A DNA stretch of 64,000 nt. Source: Atriophallophorus winterbourni (lineage: Eukaryota > Platyhelminthes > Trematoda > Plagiorchiida > Microphallidae). Location of the stretch: assembly GCA_013407085.1 (NCBI GenBank), contig JACCGJ010004965.1, forward strand, positions 1 through 64,000. The letters are read 5' to 3'. A model generated the notes under the pieces. The model was not told where the DNA came from, did no database searches, and was given only the letters and a program-made list of their open reading frames with translations. The stretch's first letter is position 1. The number at the start of each line of letters is the position of its first letter. The position numbers were made by a program, and so were the translations under genes. This document shows positions 49,101 through 56,584 of this stretch, in pieces.

Positions 49101-52100
49101 ACAAATTTTAATTTTCATGAGAGTTGGAAGAGCCTAATATCAAGGATGTGGTGAGTTAAGGCTTTAATCACCGATAGATAATTTTCGGAGAGCATTAAAA
49201 TCACCCTCTTCAAAGAAAAGACAGATATTCAGCATGAACTGTCATGTTAGTTTACTCGACCGTGCTGGTATGAATGCATGAAATTTCAAGCCTGACCGAG
49301 GCAAAGTGCCACACAGTCAGGGATTATACGTTGACTAATAAACTGTCAGGCAACCCAGACAGAAAAAGATACAGGAAATTAACAGGGTAACCACGCAATA
49401 CCTTCGTTTTCGTGAATTGAAGCCTCAAGTGAACGGTTGGACGAGTAATGTGGTCAAAAACAACTCACCAGCTAGTTATCCACTGGCTCAATGACGTAGG
49501 ATTCTCGGGTAACCGAAGATGCTTCTTTACAAGATGATAAGGGTAAAGCGTATCGATGGGAAACTCCAGCATTACCGGACCTGAAGAGAAAGGTTATACA
49601 TGTAACAATTCAGGCAAACTGCCGCACAGTCAGATTGCATTTCGGTTAAGATACTGTCAGGACGGTCAGGCCTAGACAGACACAAGAGAAAGCACAAGCC
49701 CTATCCAGGCAAAGTGCCGCACAGTCAGAGACTGCACGTGGGCTAAGATACTGTCAGGTTGCCCAGGCCTAGCCAGATATGAGGGAGAAATAAAAATAGA
49801 AATGGTAGTGAGACTCCCGCGTGTTTCAGCATGCAGCTCACTATCGTTGGCCAATCAATTTAACACGATGTTAGCCGCACAGCACATAAATGCTGCACGA
49901 TTGCACATCCGCGCAGTTCTATCGACTGGTGTAAAATAAATGAGAGTGGATCATCTGCATTCCCGATTGATCTAATACTAACCTCTATGATGTTGAAGGA
50001 TCTAACCAAGCACTTCAAAAATAACGAATGACCGACCACAAACCATCTAGTCATAAATTAATAACAGCAGTTTGTATTCATAATGTCGGTATCTGTTTCC
50101 AGTAGCCAAGGAAATCATTGTTATGTTCATTACTTTAAGGTTTCTATAGTAACCCGACATCAATCAAAAATGGGCGTATTCGTTTTTCAATTAACTTGGA
50201 CAATACTGCAAGTGTAACGGTAATAAATAAAAATGTAAGCCATCGGGCTAACCAGGGGGTATATTCAACACGAGCTGGTTTTGGCCTGTAAACCGACCCG
50301 GTAAAAGTGTTTCAGATGTTCAGTAAATTTCCATGAACTTAAAGGATGATAAATCATGAGAATAATGAAGGAAAGGAACAGCGTTAACCATATTTAAAAC
50401 ACATCTTGATGCAAAGACAAGTATGTGCTAGCGCAGTGATGCAGTAGTAAGTGCATGCCTTTCATGCAAGAGACGCGGATTCGAATTTGTCTTGACGAAA
50501 ACCAGGTACCGGTGCTAACCTCCTAGTTTATCATCATGCCAAATGGGCTTTAGCGGAGAGTCTGGGCAGTAAGATTTTAACCATTAATATGTTTCTCTTT
50601 CGAGAGTAGTACGACGAGCACAAACAATTGTGGTTAAGTAGCATTTCCTGCTAGTTACGCTGTCTTAGCCAAGTCTTTGTAACAATTCAGCTCGCTCTAG
50701 TTGCAGCGCCAGTAGTGTCCCATAAAGTAGTGTTTGATACGACAGCAATCGAAATTGCAGAAATTTCACAATCGATCAAGTCTCGTTGCTATCATGTGTA
50801 GGCCCCTCTATTAATTTCAGATTGAGTGGCATTAGCCCAACTAAAGAGTAACGTGCTAGATTTATTGCCAACAGTACTCGGTTGTACGGGCGTGCATTCG
50901 CGCAGTTCTTCTGTGCTGCGCAGCTAGCACCGTTATAAATTGATCTGTATGCGGAAACACGCTGGGGTCTCTCTACCATTTCTATTGTTATTTTCATATC
51001 TATCTAGACCTAGGCAACCTGACAGAATCTTTGGCCGCGTGCAATCTATGACTGTACGGCACTTTGCCTAGTTCGGCTTTGGATTTCATACATACATACA
51101 TACATACACACACACATACATACATACATATGCTACATGGGAGAACATACTGTAATTGTACTGCCAACATGACGCTTCTAAGCAACTTGCCAGTACATCA
51201 ACATAAGCGCAGTGAATTGTGGCGGCAACTTGCTTAGCCCTGTGCTTGTGACTTCATACTTCATACATATTTGCCGAACGGTATTTTGCCGGAAAAAATC
51301 AATCAAGTAACTCAGTATTTCCCTTACAGCCGAGCGAAAAACTAAAATCTCAACACAAATATTTACTAAATTGTTAAGGCAAGCGAGAAGTTCAACTGCA
51401 AAACCATTGTGCACAGGCTAGACTGACCAATGAAGGCGAGAGTACAATTAAATATCCGGTTGAATAGGCAAGCCAAAAGTTGGTTCAGACGGTTCCGATG
51501 ACCTTATCCGAACACACGTCGTGGCGTGGTATTCGTCAACAACTTGGTGTTAGTATTAGCGCGCTGCAAGGCAAGACTTACTTATGCACAATGACCTCAC
51601 AAGGGAAATGATAAATGCGCAATTCAAGATGTACCGCACGGGTAATTCAAGTGTTACACACATACGTAATCGATTCGGTGGATTTCTACAGCACGAAGAT
51701 TCCGATCACAGGTTACCCTCAGGCTTCAATAAAACGGAACGGCATGAGTAACTTGGTGATAACCCAAGATGCGGATGTTGGAAGTCGGGCAAAATGTTGC
51801 ACCGTTGCTTTTAAAGATCAGCATAGTCAAACAACGTAGCAGAACATGCACAAGAAAGTCACATAGGGAAGATCGTAAAACCTCGTTGTTGTAGCTTGAA
51901 AGCGGTTAGCAAGTAATCACTCCCTCCACTTTACCGTGAAATTAAATTGAGACTACCATATATTTATCAAAGAACTTCGTTTCGGAAACATACCAGGAGT
52001 TCTGACAAGCATATGCAGAAGCTATAGCTAATCGAAGCCAGTGAAAGTTTTTTTTAATGATTTGAGGTTCATTTACACCATTGGACTCTCATGAACAACC

Positions 52101-55100
52101 GGATCAATCACATGTGTCCACACACACTTAGATGGGTTAAACCCACAGACTGGTATAAAAAATTCGCAATTGTATGCATTCCCATCACACGCACATACAC
52201 CACGACCGGTTTCGTGCCGTTTATACTGACTAGGTGGAGACTGCACGACCAGGAATGGCATGTCTTGAAACAATGGGAAAAAGGTGAACAAGTTGCGCTT
52301 GTAAGACACCATTGGATGGGGTTGCCACGAACAACCTGTTCAATTACATGTGCGCATACACATATAGACGGGGTTAAACCGTGACCACGAATGAAAATTA
52401 ATATTTGCATGCATTTCCATCACCCTAGTATAGTAAAAGGAACGGAGACCGTAATAGTCGGCGCACATTATCGGCTCGTCAAGGTCAGTCGAAGGTCTCT
52501 GGCGCGGCGAGAGCAAGAAGTGAACCATTGGGCCTGCGGTACCATTAAACTGTTGGCCATAAAAGTTTTCCATTGCTTGCTGCGGCCATGTTACTTTGCA
52601 AACTGCGATTAGGACCCTTTTCATTTCTTCGAAAGTTTGTTAAAACTTCAATTTTCGGTTTAACTGAAACACAGCCTTGGCTCTACCGGTCAACAGCGTT
52701 CCGAGAGCAGCGAGGAAATTCATGTCACCATTAACGCCATTACACATTACAATTGCTTGGAAATCCTGCAACCATTGTTCGACGTCTCCATCGGCAAATT
52801 GGCTTGGCCACAGTAGCTTCATGGTCACGTTACCAGTGTAGTGAATGAGAAGTCAAAATGTTTCGGACAGAACGTTTATTACGTAAATTTTTAATCACAC
52901 AGCTGGTTATTTATATAAGAACTGTTGGACGCTCGCGTCTGTTTCGGATCATCGGCAGAATTAAGGTTCATTATGCAAACATCTCAGGTCATCAGTTCAT
53001 GGGTGGTAGGTGGCCAACATCCAGCCTTTAATCGCTAAGGCCGCGTTTCGGTTAGACCGAAAATTGAAGTTTGTCACAAACTTCCGAAGAAATGAAAAGA
53101 GTCCTAGTCGCAAAGTAATGTGTTGTTCACATCCTCCGCACCGGTTTCTGGCTCTTTGCCGCCATCAGGTGGAGACAGTAAGATTAGGTTCAGTGAGCCA
53201 TGAAACAGTGGATAAGTGGTAAACAAAGTTATACATCTGTGTTTGAAAATCGCGGTTCGTTGTACGAACCCTATGTAACAGTGGCATTCAAATATAACTA
53301 TGGTCAACTATGGTACCGCAGACCCAATGGTTCAATTCTTGCTCTTGCAGCGCCAGGGACGTTCGACTTACCTTGAAAAGTTGATAATGTGCGCCGACTA
53401 TTACGGTCTCCGTTCCCTTCAATAGCAGTATGATGTTCTACCAACTAATCATTAGAAAAAGTGTTACGGGTTATGATAATCCAGGATTTCTTAGGATAGA
53501 TTATGTGAATGAAAGCACAAGCCTAATCCAGACAATGTGACGGGCACGTTCGCTAAGATAATGTCAGGCTGCTCAGGCCTAGACAGTTATGGGAAACGAA
53601 AATAAAATAGAAATGGGGGTTACCACAAAACAATACAGAAATGAACGACGTGGATGAATCGCGCGGAGTGTTGTCCTCATTCCACCTTAAAAAGTTCATG
53701 TGATGAACACACGTTTCGGATTTCCGAAAAGATGGATCTTAGTCGACGCTATCGGCGCATTTCGAAAACCAGTCGAGTGAGCCATCTCAAATATCAGAAG
53801 TGAAATTCTATACGGACGTGAAAGTGCTACGGACTAGCTGCACGGTTTGTTTTTCACGCATTAGCAAATTAGAGAGGAGTAAAACGACACAATGAGAACT
53901 AACATCTATATCATTATAAACCACACAGTTATACTCTTCATCATTATCAGCATCAATGAATCAGTGCTCGACTGTCGTACAAACACGATGAAAAAATGCC
54001 CAGATAGATGACGAATGACTCTATGGAGGTACTAATGTGAAGTATGTATGTATGCAAGCACAAGCCGGATCCAGACAAAGTACCGCACAGTCAGAGACTG
54101 CACATGGGCTAAGATACTGTCAGGTTGCCCAGGCCTAGACAGATATGAGAAAGAAAAAAGAACAGGAAACGGTAGTGAGACTCCAGCCTGTTTCAGCAAG
54201 CAGCTCAATACCTCTGGCCAATCAATTTAGCCGCGCAGCACAAAGTACTGCACGATTGCACATCCGTGCTAATGTGAAGAAACGGAACTAAGTCCCTGAA
54301 CCTCAAGCTGAAAGCGATGGATGATTTTGGTTTTAAAATATAAGCCGAACAGTGAGTACTACAAGCTTGTGATTTCATGCGCACACGGCATTCAAACATT
54401 GATATGCGATATTGATGTGATGTTCAGAGTTGACATATATGGAATTGCACAGATTTGCTGAAACGGTAAAGTTGGCTATAGGGCGAGGACAATAACGAAA
54501 TGCATACCGATCATCATCATCACTGAAAGCATTTCCACGGTAACCAGTAACGAATGCTTAACTGCAACCATACAACAACGACATGTTGAGAATTTAAAAA
54601 AATATGGGGAGGGATGGGACTTGAAAAGCTCATGAACCTGTAGAAGATTAGGAACAGACAAACTGAATTGAGGTTCCTACATATCGAATCAAATTTGCAT
54701 TTAAACAAGTTTTGTGGGATACCGACAACGAACAGTTTTCTCGGTGCTAATGAGACCAAATGATCCATCAGAGTCAAACATCGTAGAAAAAATCTAATTA
54801 CCTGGGGTATCGGAGCAAGCCGTACAGAAAGCAGAGCAGAGCAGGGGTACAATATCCTTGACATGATCGACTCGAGCAGTCCACTTGCACAGAGGACGGA
54901 ACAGAGCAAGTTGATCAATGTCTTGCAATGAGCCACGTCCACGTAACAGTCCAGCAGCGGCCCCGGCAAGAATCACTACAGGCGATTCAGCCAGCTGAGC
55001 ATTTTTCACAGCAGTCACTGTATTGGTAAGTCCCGGGCCTGATAAAAATTATCAAAGATATAGAATCGTTTGCCCTAAAAGATATTAAGTGTATTTAGCG

Positions 55101-56584
55101 AGAAGTGTGAAACACAATCATAAAATCATTTATTACGAAATTATCACTTAAAACTTTCATTGATGAATGCGATTTGAGCACTGCCAACAAGGAAGATTGG
55201 TGTTACAACCAAACATTGACAGTCAACCTGGTTGTGTCATATAAATGTCCTACATATCTATTTCTCATATCTGTCTATGCCTGGGCAACCTGACAGTAAT
55301 ATCACCCACGTGCAGTCTCTGACTGTGCGGCACTTTGCCTGGATTAGGCTTGTGTATGCATACCATACCATAATGACCTACATAAGCTAGATCATTGCCG
55401 GGTTGATTGCAAATAGTAAAGAACTGCAAACGACAAAACAGTGTCACACCAGTCACTATCGCTTTTGCAGTTTACATAGTTTTCAGCGGCTCGAGAGTAC
55501 CTCAGTTCGTGCAGAGGCAGATCGGCATAAGGAAACACCCATAAGTCTCAGTGCCATTTTTATTTTGATTCTTAAATTTGTCTGGACTTGGGCAACCCGA
55601 CAGTATCTTAGGAAATGTGCAGTCTAAGACTGTGTGGCACTATGCCCGTCTTAAGCATGTGATTCACTACATAACTCAGCTCGTCTAACTACTCACGGAT
55701 CGTAAGGCACGAAGTTAGACACCGTCAGGGTAGACCAATACATAAATACAGTACAATATTTGGAGAGCAGGTAATTAAAATAGGTGTGAGAAACGCGAAG
55801 ATAAAAATCGTAATCTTGATTCCCTTGGATTGTTATCAAGAAACATTGGCTAATATAATTGCGGCAGCCCGTTCACCGCCAAAGCTTCACATTATTCATT
55901 TATTATAAGTATATTTTGGCAAATTAAGCATAAATTGTTATATTGAGGGTACTCATCGTCGATTGAACTTTATTTTGAGAATATACTTGATGGCGAAATA
56001 TCCAGTTGATCTGATTTGACTAGTACCATAAATCTTGGGAATTTATTCAAGAAATACGAAACCGAAATCACTGAAATAAGAAAGGCGAGCTATATTGCTT
56101 ATTCGGTATATAAATGGTTAGTTATTCTTTAAAAGTAAAAAGATATACGCGTGATCTCAAAAACAGAAACAAGAAGTGTGGGCTGCGGCTCAAATACCTG
56201 CGGTAACGACTGCAACACCAACTTTGCCCGACAATCTGGAAACCGCATCTGCAGCGAATACTGCGGTGGCCTCGTGTCGCACATCAATCACACGGATGTT
56301 TCGTTGTTCGGCAGCCACCAATATGGGAGATATGTGACCTCCGCATAAAGTGAACAAAAACTGAACCCCATGTGCCTATGCAGGAAAAATTAGGCGGAAT
56401 CGTCTCACTCTAAGAACGTCCGCAACAAGTTCACCTCCATGGTTTTTGGAATTTTGATCCAACTAAAAATGAGTGCTGGATGGATAAGCAAACAACCAAC
56501 CTCAAAATTGATGAATTTCTTCAGAACCTTCAGAATTATCCATCCGCTAATAGCTGCAAATATAACGGATATCCACAAGACCAT
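30780..56584 (-). CDS. ILVBL: acetolactate synthase-like / 2-hydroxyacyl-CoA lyase 2 gene, 11 exons
   Basis: ThDP-dependent enzyme of the ILVBL/HACL2 family; in mammals an ER-membrane 2-hydroxyacyl-CoA lyase acting in alpha-oxidation of long 2-hydroxy fatty acids. Exons: 56584-56501, 56462-56409, 56375-56198, 55038-54802, 49580-49469, 43876-43639, 41579-41456, 39786-39692, 36928-36738, 32625-32376, 31199-30780. All introns are GT-AG and phases fit, giving 1983 nt, 660 residues (human about 630). One membrane segment lies at residues 3-18. Catalytic Glu81 is in [12 protein letters not shown]; ThDP/Mg binding is by GDG 529-531 and Asn556-Asp557. The ATG has an in-frame stop 6 bases upstream. 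The C-terminus GSISI is no peroxisomal signal, which argues against HACL1. No disruption seen, so it looks functional; family call is very likely, gene symbol by orthology. Confidence 0.92.
31618..31850 (+). repeat. S-family copy
   Basis: Near full-length; begins at the CAATCTTGCAG head, has the TGGCCCAA-like, GAGCTGCATGCTGAA and GTCTAGGCCTGGG blocks and ends in an ACTATACACACC tail. In the intron between exons 10 and 11. Confidence 0.8.
32040..32175 (-). repeat. S-family copy, 5'-truncated
   Basis: Tail of TG units at 32040-32050, then the 3' half of the element up to the TCTGTCTAGGCC block. Confidence 0.8.
32376..32625 (-). CDS. ILVBL: HACL2-like exon 10
   Basis: [10 protein letters not shown] block, then [39 protein letters not shown] and AKLCRPN: the first half of the C-terminal ThDP diphosphate-binding domain. 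Acceptor CACTTCCAG, donor AAT|GTGAGT. Confidence 0.94.
32900..33138 (+). repeat. S-family copy, full length with target duplication
   Basis: Flanked by ATGCCTTCAACGT at 32887-32899 and 33139-33151 (13 bp, perfect). Head GCACGGATGTGCAATCGTGCAG, tail ACCATACC. Confidence 0.9.
33152..33920. other. intronic, no recognisable feature
   Basis: AT-rich intron sequence of the HACL2-like gene; I see no coding homology or known repeat. Confidence 0.4.
33930..34610 (+). mobile_element. decayed RTE/Jockey-like RT fragment
   Basis: Broken frames show [16 protein letters not shown], a [13 protein letters not shown] block, an [15 protein letters not shown] block in place of the catalytic ADD box, and remnants of the LGSxIS region after 34430. 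Lies in the intron between exons 9 and 10, antisense to the host gene. Confidence 0.65.
34611..35630. other. intronic, no recognisable feature
   Basis: Only short open frames (such as 35174-35377) without family motifs. Confidence 0.35.
35631..36165 (+). mobile_element. G-like CR1 C-terminal fragment
   Basis: 35837-36160 reads [40 protein letters not shown] and [13 protein letters not shown], parallel to the G copies at 22-25 kb; weaker C-terminal RT relics precede it from 35640. Confidence 0.75.
36166..36690. other. intronic, no recognisable feature
   Basis: Sequence between the G-like fragment and exon 9; AATAAAACG at about 36229 may be the end of that element. Nothing else seen. Confidence 0.35.
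36738..36928 (-). CDS. ILVBL: HACL2-like exon 9
   Basis: [20 protein letters not shown], a Cys-containing variable part and [20 protein letters not shown]. Acceptor TTGTAATAG, donor ACG|GTTACG; the split Arg438 codon joins exon 10 in frame. The donor is weak, but other GT choices break the phase. Confidence 0.85.
36929..37589. other. intronic, no recognisable feature
   Basis: Start of the intron between exons 8 and 9. No coding homology or repeat match seen. Confidence 0.35.
37590..37700 (-). repeat. R1 repeat, weak diverged fragment
   Basis: Word order GTAGACACTTCATTCCAGCCTG resembles the R1 block seen reversed at 41.2 kb (GTAGACACCTCATCCCAGTGTG). Confidence 0.4.
37713..37845 (-). repeat. 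S-family copy, 5'-truncated
   Basis: ATGTG tandem tail, then the 3' half of S up to CCTAGACAGATATGA. Confidence 0.8.
37846..38343. other. intronic, no recognisable feature
   Basis: No coding homology or repeat match seen between two S copies. Confidence 0.35.
38344..38530 (-). repeat. S-family copy
   Basis: Contains tail-side AAGCACAAGCCTGATCCAG, GCCCAGACAGAGATGAG and the CATGCAG...ATCAATTTAGCA head-side block; head incomplete. Confidence 0.8.
38531..39084. other. intronic, no recognisable feature
   Basis: No coding homology or repeat match seen. Confidence 0.35.
39085..39640 (+). repeat. R1 repeat, interrupted by an S element
   Basis: R1 words in order: GACAGCATTACACC, GAATGCTTAACTG, AAAGTAAAATCC, GAGGTGTCTACACC, GAGCGAGTAGAG; after the S insertion it resumes with CACTTGACAGCATAC. 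It stops about 50 bases before exon 8. Confidence 0.7.
39346..39560 (+). repeat. S-family copy inserted in R1, with target duplication
   Basis: Flanked by ACTTGACAGCA at 39335-39345 and 39561-39571 (11 bp, perfect). Joining the flanks restores the R1 sequence seen uninterrupted at 47.3 kb. Confidence 0.9.
39692..39786 (-). CDS. ILVBL: HACL2-like exon 8
   Basis: Completes Gly343 and reads [19 protein letters not shown] then [10 protein letters not shown], the conserved central-domain motif. Acceptor CGATCCCCCAG, donor CTG|GTAAGT, a consensus site. Confidence 0.93.
39787..40489. other. intronic, no recognisable feature
   Basis: No coding homology or repeat match seen in this part of the intron between exons 7 and 8. 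Confidence 0.35.
40490..41320 (-). repeat. R1 repeat, interrupted by an RTE-derived element
   Basis: R1 in reverse orientation: 40490-40674 and 41178-41320. The break falls in GTCATGCTGATG, which is continuous in the copy at 47.2 kb (minus strand GCTGTCATGTTGATG). Confidence 0.75.
40675..41177 (-). mobile_element. non-autonomous RTE-derived element, 503 bp
   Basis: Contains the leader block of the RTE at 11.7-12.1 kb without any ORF. Flanked by GTCATGCTGATG followed by GCGCT/CGCA-like bases at 40657-40674 and 41178-41194 (12 perfect bases, up to about 17 imperfect). The A-rich end (AAAAGCAAGAG on the minus strand) sets the orientation. Confidence 0.85.
41456..41579 (-). CDS. ILVBL: HACL2-like exon 7
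   Basis: [17 protein letters not shown], then the QHPLAF block and [11 protein letters not shown] chose the acceptor at TTTGCTGTAG because it keeps the phase with exon 6 and gives the same spacing as human ILVBL; the AG ten bases downstream would break the frame. Donor TTCG|GTATGT. Confidence 0.88.
41580..42249. other. intronic, no recognisable feature
   Basis: The polypyrimidine tract of the exon 7 acceptor lies at its left end. No other feature seen. Confidence 0.35.
42250..42870 (+). repeat. R1 repeat, interrupted by a short S copy
   Basis: Same word order as at 46.97-47.41 kb, including the terminal block CAGTCAAAGCCTTCATCTG, with an extra piece of about 80 bases (42680-42765) absent there. 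Confidence 0.8.
42534..42630 (+). repeat. S-family copy, 5'-truncated, inserted in R1
   Basis: Starts at AGCCTGGGCAACCTGAC and ends in CATACATACACA. Flanked by CACGCATCA at 42525-42533 and 42629-42637, showing that even a truncated copy made a target duplication. Confidence 0.85.
42871..43620. other. intronic, no recognisable feature
   Basis: Short open frames (for example 43157-43432) show no family motif. Confidence 0.35.
43639..43876 (-). CDS. ILVBL: HACL2-like exon 6
   Basis: Encodes [14 protein letters not shown], a proline-rich linker, and [18 protein letters not shown], the start of the central domain. Acceptor CCCTTCACCCCTCAG, donor AAA|GTAAGA. Confidence 0.9.
43974..44095 (-). repeat. 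S-family copy close to the exon 6 acceptor
   Basis: GTAT tandem tail at 43974-43990, then the 3' half of S. It lies about 100 bases before the 3' splice site of exon 6. Confidence 0.85.
44125..44350. repeat. inverted pair with hammerhead-like CTGA(C/T)GACGAAACGT motif
   Basis: Plus strand 44142-44165 reads AGCCTGACGACGAAACGTTC; minus strand 44345-44320 reads AGCCTGATGACGAAACGTCC. The flanks also match for about 40 bases. The words join a hammerhead core directly to GAAAC without stem II, as in ends of Penelope-type elements, so this may be a Penelope terminal relic. Confidence 0.45.
44351..44713. other. intronic, no recognisable feature
   Basis: No coding homology or repeat match seen. Confidence 0.35.
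44714..44890 (-). repeat. S-family copy with internal deletion
   Basis: Tail GGAATGGTATG, complete 3' half, then part of the head (CTCCAG, GGCCAATCAATT) with a gap. Confidence 0.8.
44891..45771. other. intronic; possible LTR-like relic at 45.50-45.69 kb
   Basis: On the minus strand a TATA-like TGTATAAAATA is followed about 50 bases later by TTTACGTAATAAAC, the same word found in the LTR-like segment at 52.9 kb. Otherwise nothing recognised. Confidence 0.3.
45786..46011 (+). repeat. S-family copy, full length with target duplication
   Basis: Flanked by ACCATTCTTTCGCA at 45772-45785 and 46012-46025 (14 bp, perfect). Confidence 0.92.
46228..46300 (+). repeat. S-family 3' fragment
   Basis: Only the last 70 bases of S (CAGTCTTTGACTGTGCTGCAC, TGGATCAGGCTTGTG) and an ATACCATC tail. 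Confidence 0.75.
46301..46969. other. intronic, no recognisable feature
   Basis: No coding homology or repeat match seen. Confidence 0.35.
46970..47415 (+). repeat. R1 repeat, uninterrupted copy
   Basis: Best reference copy of R1, about 445 bases from ATAGACAGCGTTACACC to CCAACTCAGAGTC. It has no long open frame of note, no terminal inverted repeat that I can see and no obvious RNA polymerase III boxes. Confidence 0.75.
47490..47590 (+). repeat. S-family copy, diverged fragment
   Basis: TGCTGCAGTCTCACTGCC and CTCACGTGCAGTCCATGACTGT match the S order with many changes. Confidence 0.5.
47591..49271. other. intronic, only unrecognised short open frames
   Basis: The minus strand at 48590-48997 is open for 135 codons but shows no family motif; nothing else seen. 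Confidence 0.35.
49272..49385 (-). repeat. S-family copy, diverged
   Basis: CAAGCCTGACCGAGGCAAAGTGCC and CTGTCAGGCAACCCAGACAG in S order. Confidence 0.6.
49469..49580 (-). CDS. ILVBL: HACL2-like exon 5
   Basis: [20 protein letters not shown], the conserved end of the pyrimidine-binding domain, then a short variable linker. Acceptor TTTCTCTTCAG; donor TG|GTGAGT splits the Trp222 codon, which exon 6 completes. Confidence 0.9.
49603..49685 (-). repeat. S-family fragment
   Basis: CAGGCAAACTGCCGCACAGTC to GGCCTAGACAGACA; directly followed by another, fuller copy in the same orientation. Confidence 0.7.
49686..49912 (-). repeat. S-family copy, full length
   Basis: Complete from AAAGCACAAGCCCTATCC to the head GCACGATTGCACATCCG. 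Lies about 100 bases before the exon 5 acceptor. Confidence 0.85.
49913..50420. other. intronic, no recognisable feature
   Basis: No coding homology or repeat match seen. Confidence 0.35.
50421..50600 (+). repeat. tRNA-derived SINE head
   Basis: A tRNA-like fold at 50421-50500: an A-box-like CTAGCGCAGTGATG, an anticodon-type arm TGCAT/ATGCA around a 7-base loop, and a B-box-like GGATTCGAATT at 50477-50487. No good acceptor stem, so not a functional tRNA. The following 100 bases may be its body. No second copy is seen in the window. Confidence 0.55.
50601..50884. other. intronic, no recognisable feature
   Basis: Nothing seen. Confidence 0.35.
50885..51135 (+). repeat. S-family copy with long CATA tail
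   Basis: Near full length (GTGCATTCGCGCAG head to GGCTTTGGATTTC) followed by CATA/CACA units at 51087-51132. Confidence 0.85.
51136..52080. other. intronic, only unrecognised short open frames
   Basis: An open frame at 51615-51839 has no recognisable motif. Nothing else seen. Confidence 0.35.
52088..52430. repeat. imperfect direct repeat, spacing about 237 bases
   Basis: GAACAACC.G.TCAAT.ACATGTG through GGGTTAAACC and GCAT.CCCATCAC at 52092-52190 recurs at 52325-52425 with many substitutions. Confidence 0.6.
52430..53440. mobile_element. LTR retrotransposon relic: gag start and LTR end, inverted duplication
   Basis: Minus strand 52640-52828 reads as the start of a gag capsid ([27 protein letters not shown]). 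Seven bases before its ATG, TGGTAACGTGACC looks like a primer-binding site, preceded by an LTR-like end with TATATAA near 52915 and AATAAA near 52880. The gag part at 52430-52690 is repeated in reverse complement at 53030-53430. Dead and partial. Confidence 0.6.
52640..52828 (-). pseudogene. gag capsid N-terminal fragment
   Basis: 62 codons from ATG with a [17 protein letters not shown] pattern seen in gag of Ty3/Gypsy-type elements (a target-size FxG..xxEWLxxF core). Ends at a stop; a second frame (52430-52624) continues with loss of similarity to known motifs. Confidence 0.55.
53508..53625 (-). repeat. S-family copy, 5'-truncated
   Basis: AAAGCACAAGCCTAATCC to CTCAGGCCTAGACAG with a deletion in the middle. 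Confidence 0.75.
53626..54031. other. intronic, no recognisable feature
   Basis: Nothing seen. Confidence 0.35.
54043..54268 (-). repeat. S-family copy, full length with target duplication
   Basis: Flanked by CTAATGTGAAG at 54032-54042 and 54269-54279 (11 bp, perfect); TATG tail units at 54043-54054. Confidence 0.92.
54495..54740 (+). repeat. R1 repeat, partial copy
   Basis: ACTGAAAGCATTTCCACGGTAAC, GAATGCTTAACTG, GGGGAGGGATGGGACT and GAGGTTCCTACAT in R1 order; stops about 60 bases before exon 4. Confidence 0.7.
54802..55038 (-). CDS. ILVBL: HACL2-like exon 4
   Basis: Completes [19 protein letters not shown], then [26 protein letters not shown] and a [10 protein letters not shown] block. 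Ends in TPG; acceptor TTTTTATCAG, donor CCAG|GTAATT. Clear match to the N-terminal ThDP pyrimidine-binding domain. Confidence 0.93.
55258..55372 (+). repeat. S-family copy, 5'-truncated
   Basis: TCATATCTGTCTATGCCTGGGC to ATTAGGCTTGTG with an ATACCATACC tail. Confidence 0.82.
55540..55670 (+). repeat. S-family copy, diverged
   Basis: TAAGTCTCAGTGCCATTTTTATT, TTGTCTGGACTTGGGCAACC and GTGTGGCACTATGCC in S order. Confidence 0.65.
55671..56197. other. intronic, no recognisable feature
   Basis: AT-rich start of the intron after exon 3; nothing seen. Confidence 0.35.
56198..56375 (-). CDS. ILVBL: HACL2-like exon 3 (catalytic glutamate)
   Basis: Residues 47-105: [17 protein letters not shown], then [12 protein letters not shown] with the glutamate that activates ThDP, then a GVAVVTAG block. 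Acceptor CCTGCATAG, donor GCAG|GTATTT; the last base starts Gly106. Confidence 0.93.
56409..56462 (-). CDS. ILVBL: HACL2-like exon 2
   Basis: 18 codons with the family motif [11 protein letters not shown]. Acceptor CATTTTTAG, donor AGA|GTGAGA, phase 0 on both sides. The following intron has only 33 bases. Confidence 0.88.
56501..56584 (-). CDS. ILVBL: HACL2-like exon 1 (start, membrane anchor)
   Basis: 28 codons from ATG (56584-56582). Encodes a hydrophobic stretch ([15 protein letters not shown]) followed by lysines, a signal-anchor like that of animal ILVBL. Donor GAG|GTTGGT, phase 0, then an intron of 38 bases. Confidence 0.8.

Noticed and set aside
50421..50500. Functional tRNA gene
   Set aside because: No pairing acceptor stem and irregular anticodon loop.
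51087..51132. Independent microsatellite locus
   Set aside because: The CATA/CACA run is the 3' tail of the adjacent S copy.
54520..54969. 149-codon minus-strand open frame overlapping exon 4
   Set aside because: Out of frame with the conserved ILVBL reading, which lies at 54802-55038.
30780..56584. Assignment to HACL1 (peroxisomal 2-hydroxyacyl-CoA lyase 1)
   Set aside because: The product has an N-terminal membrane segment, no peroxisomal C-terminal tripeptide, and the block order and spacing of ILVBL.
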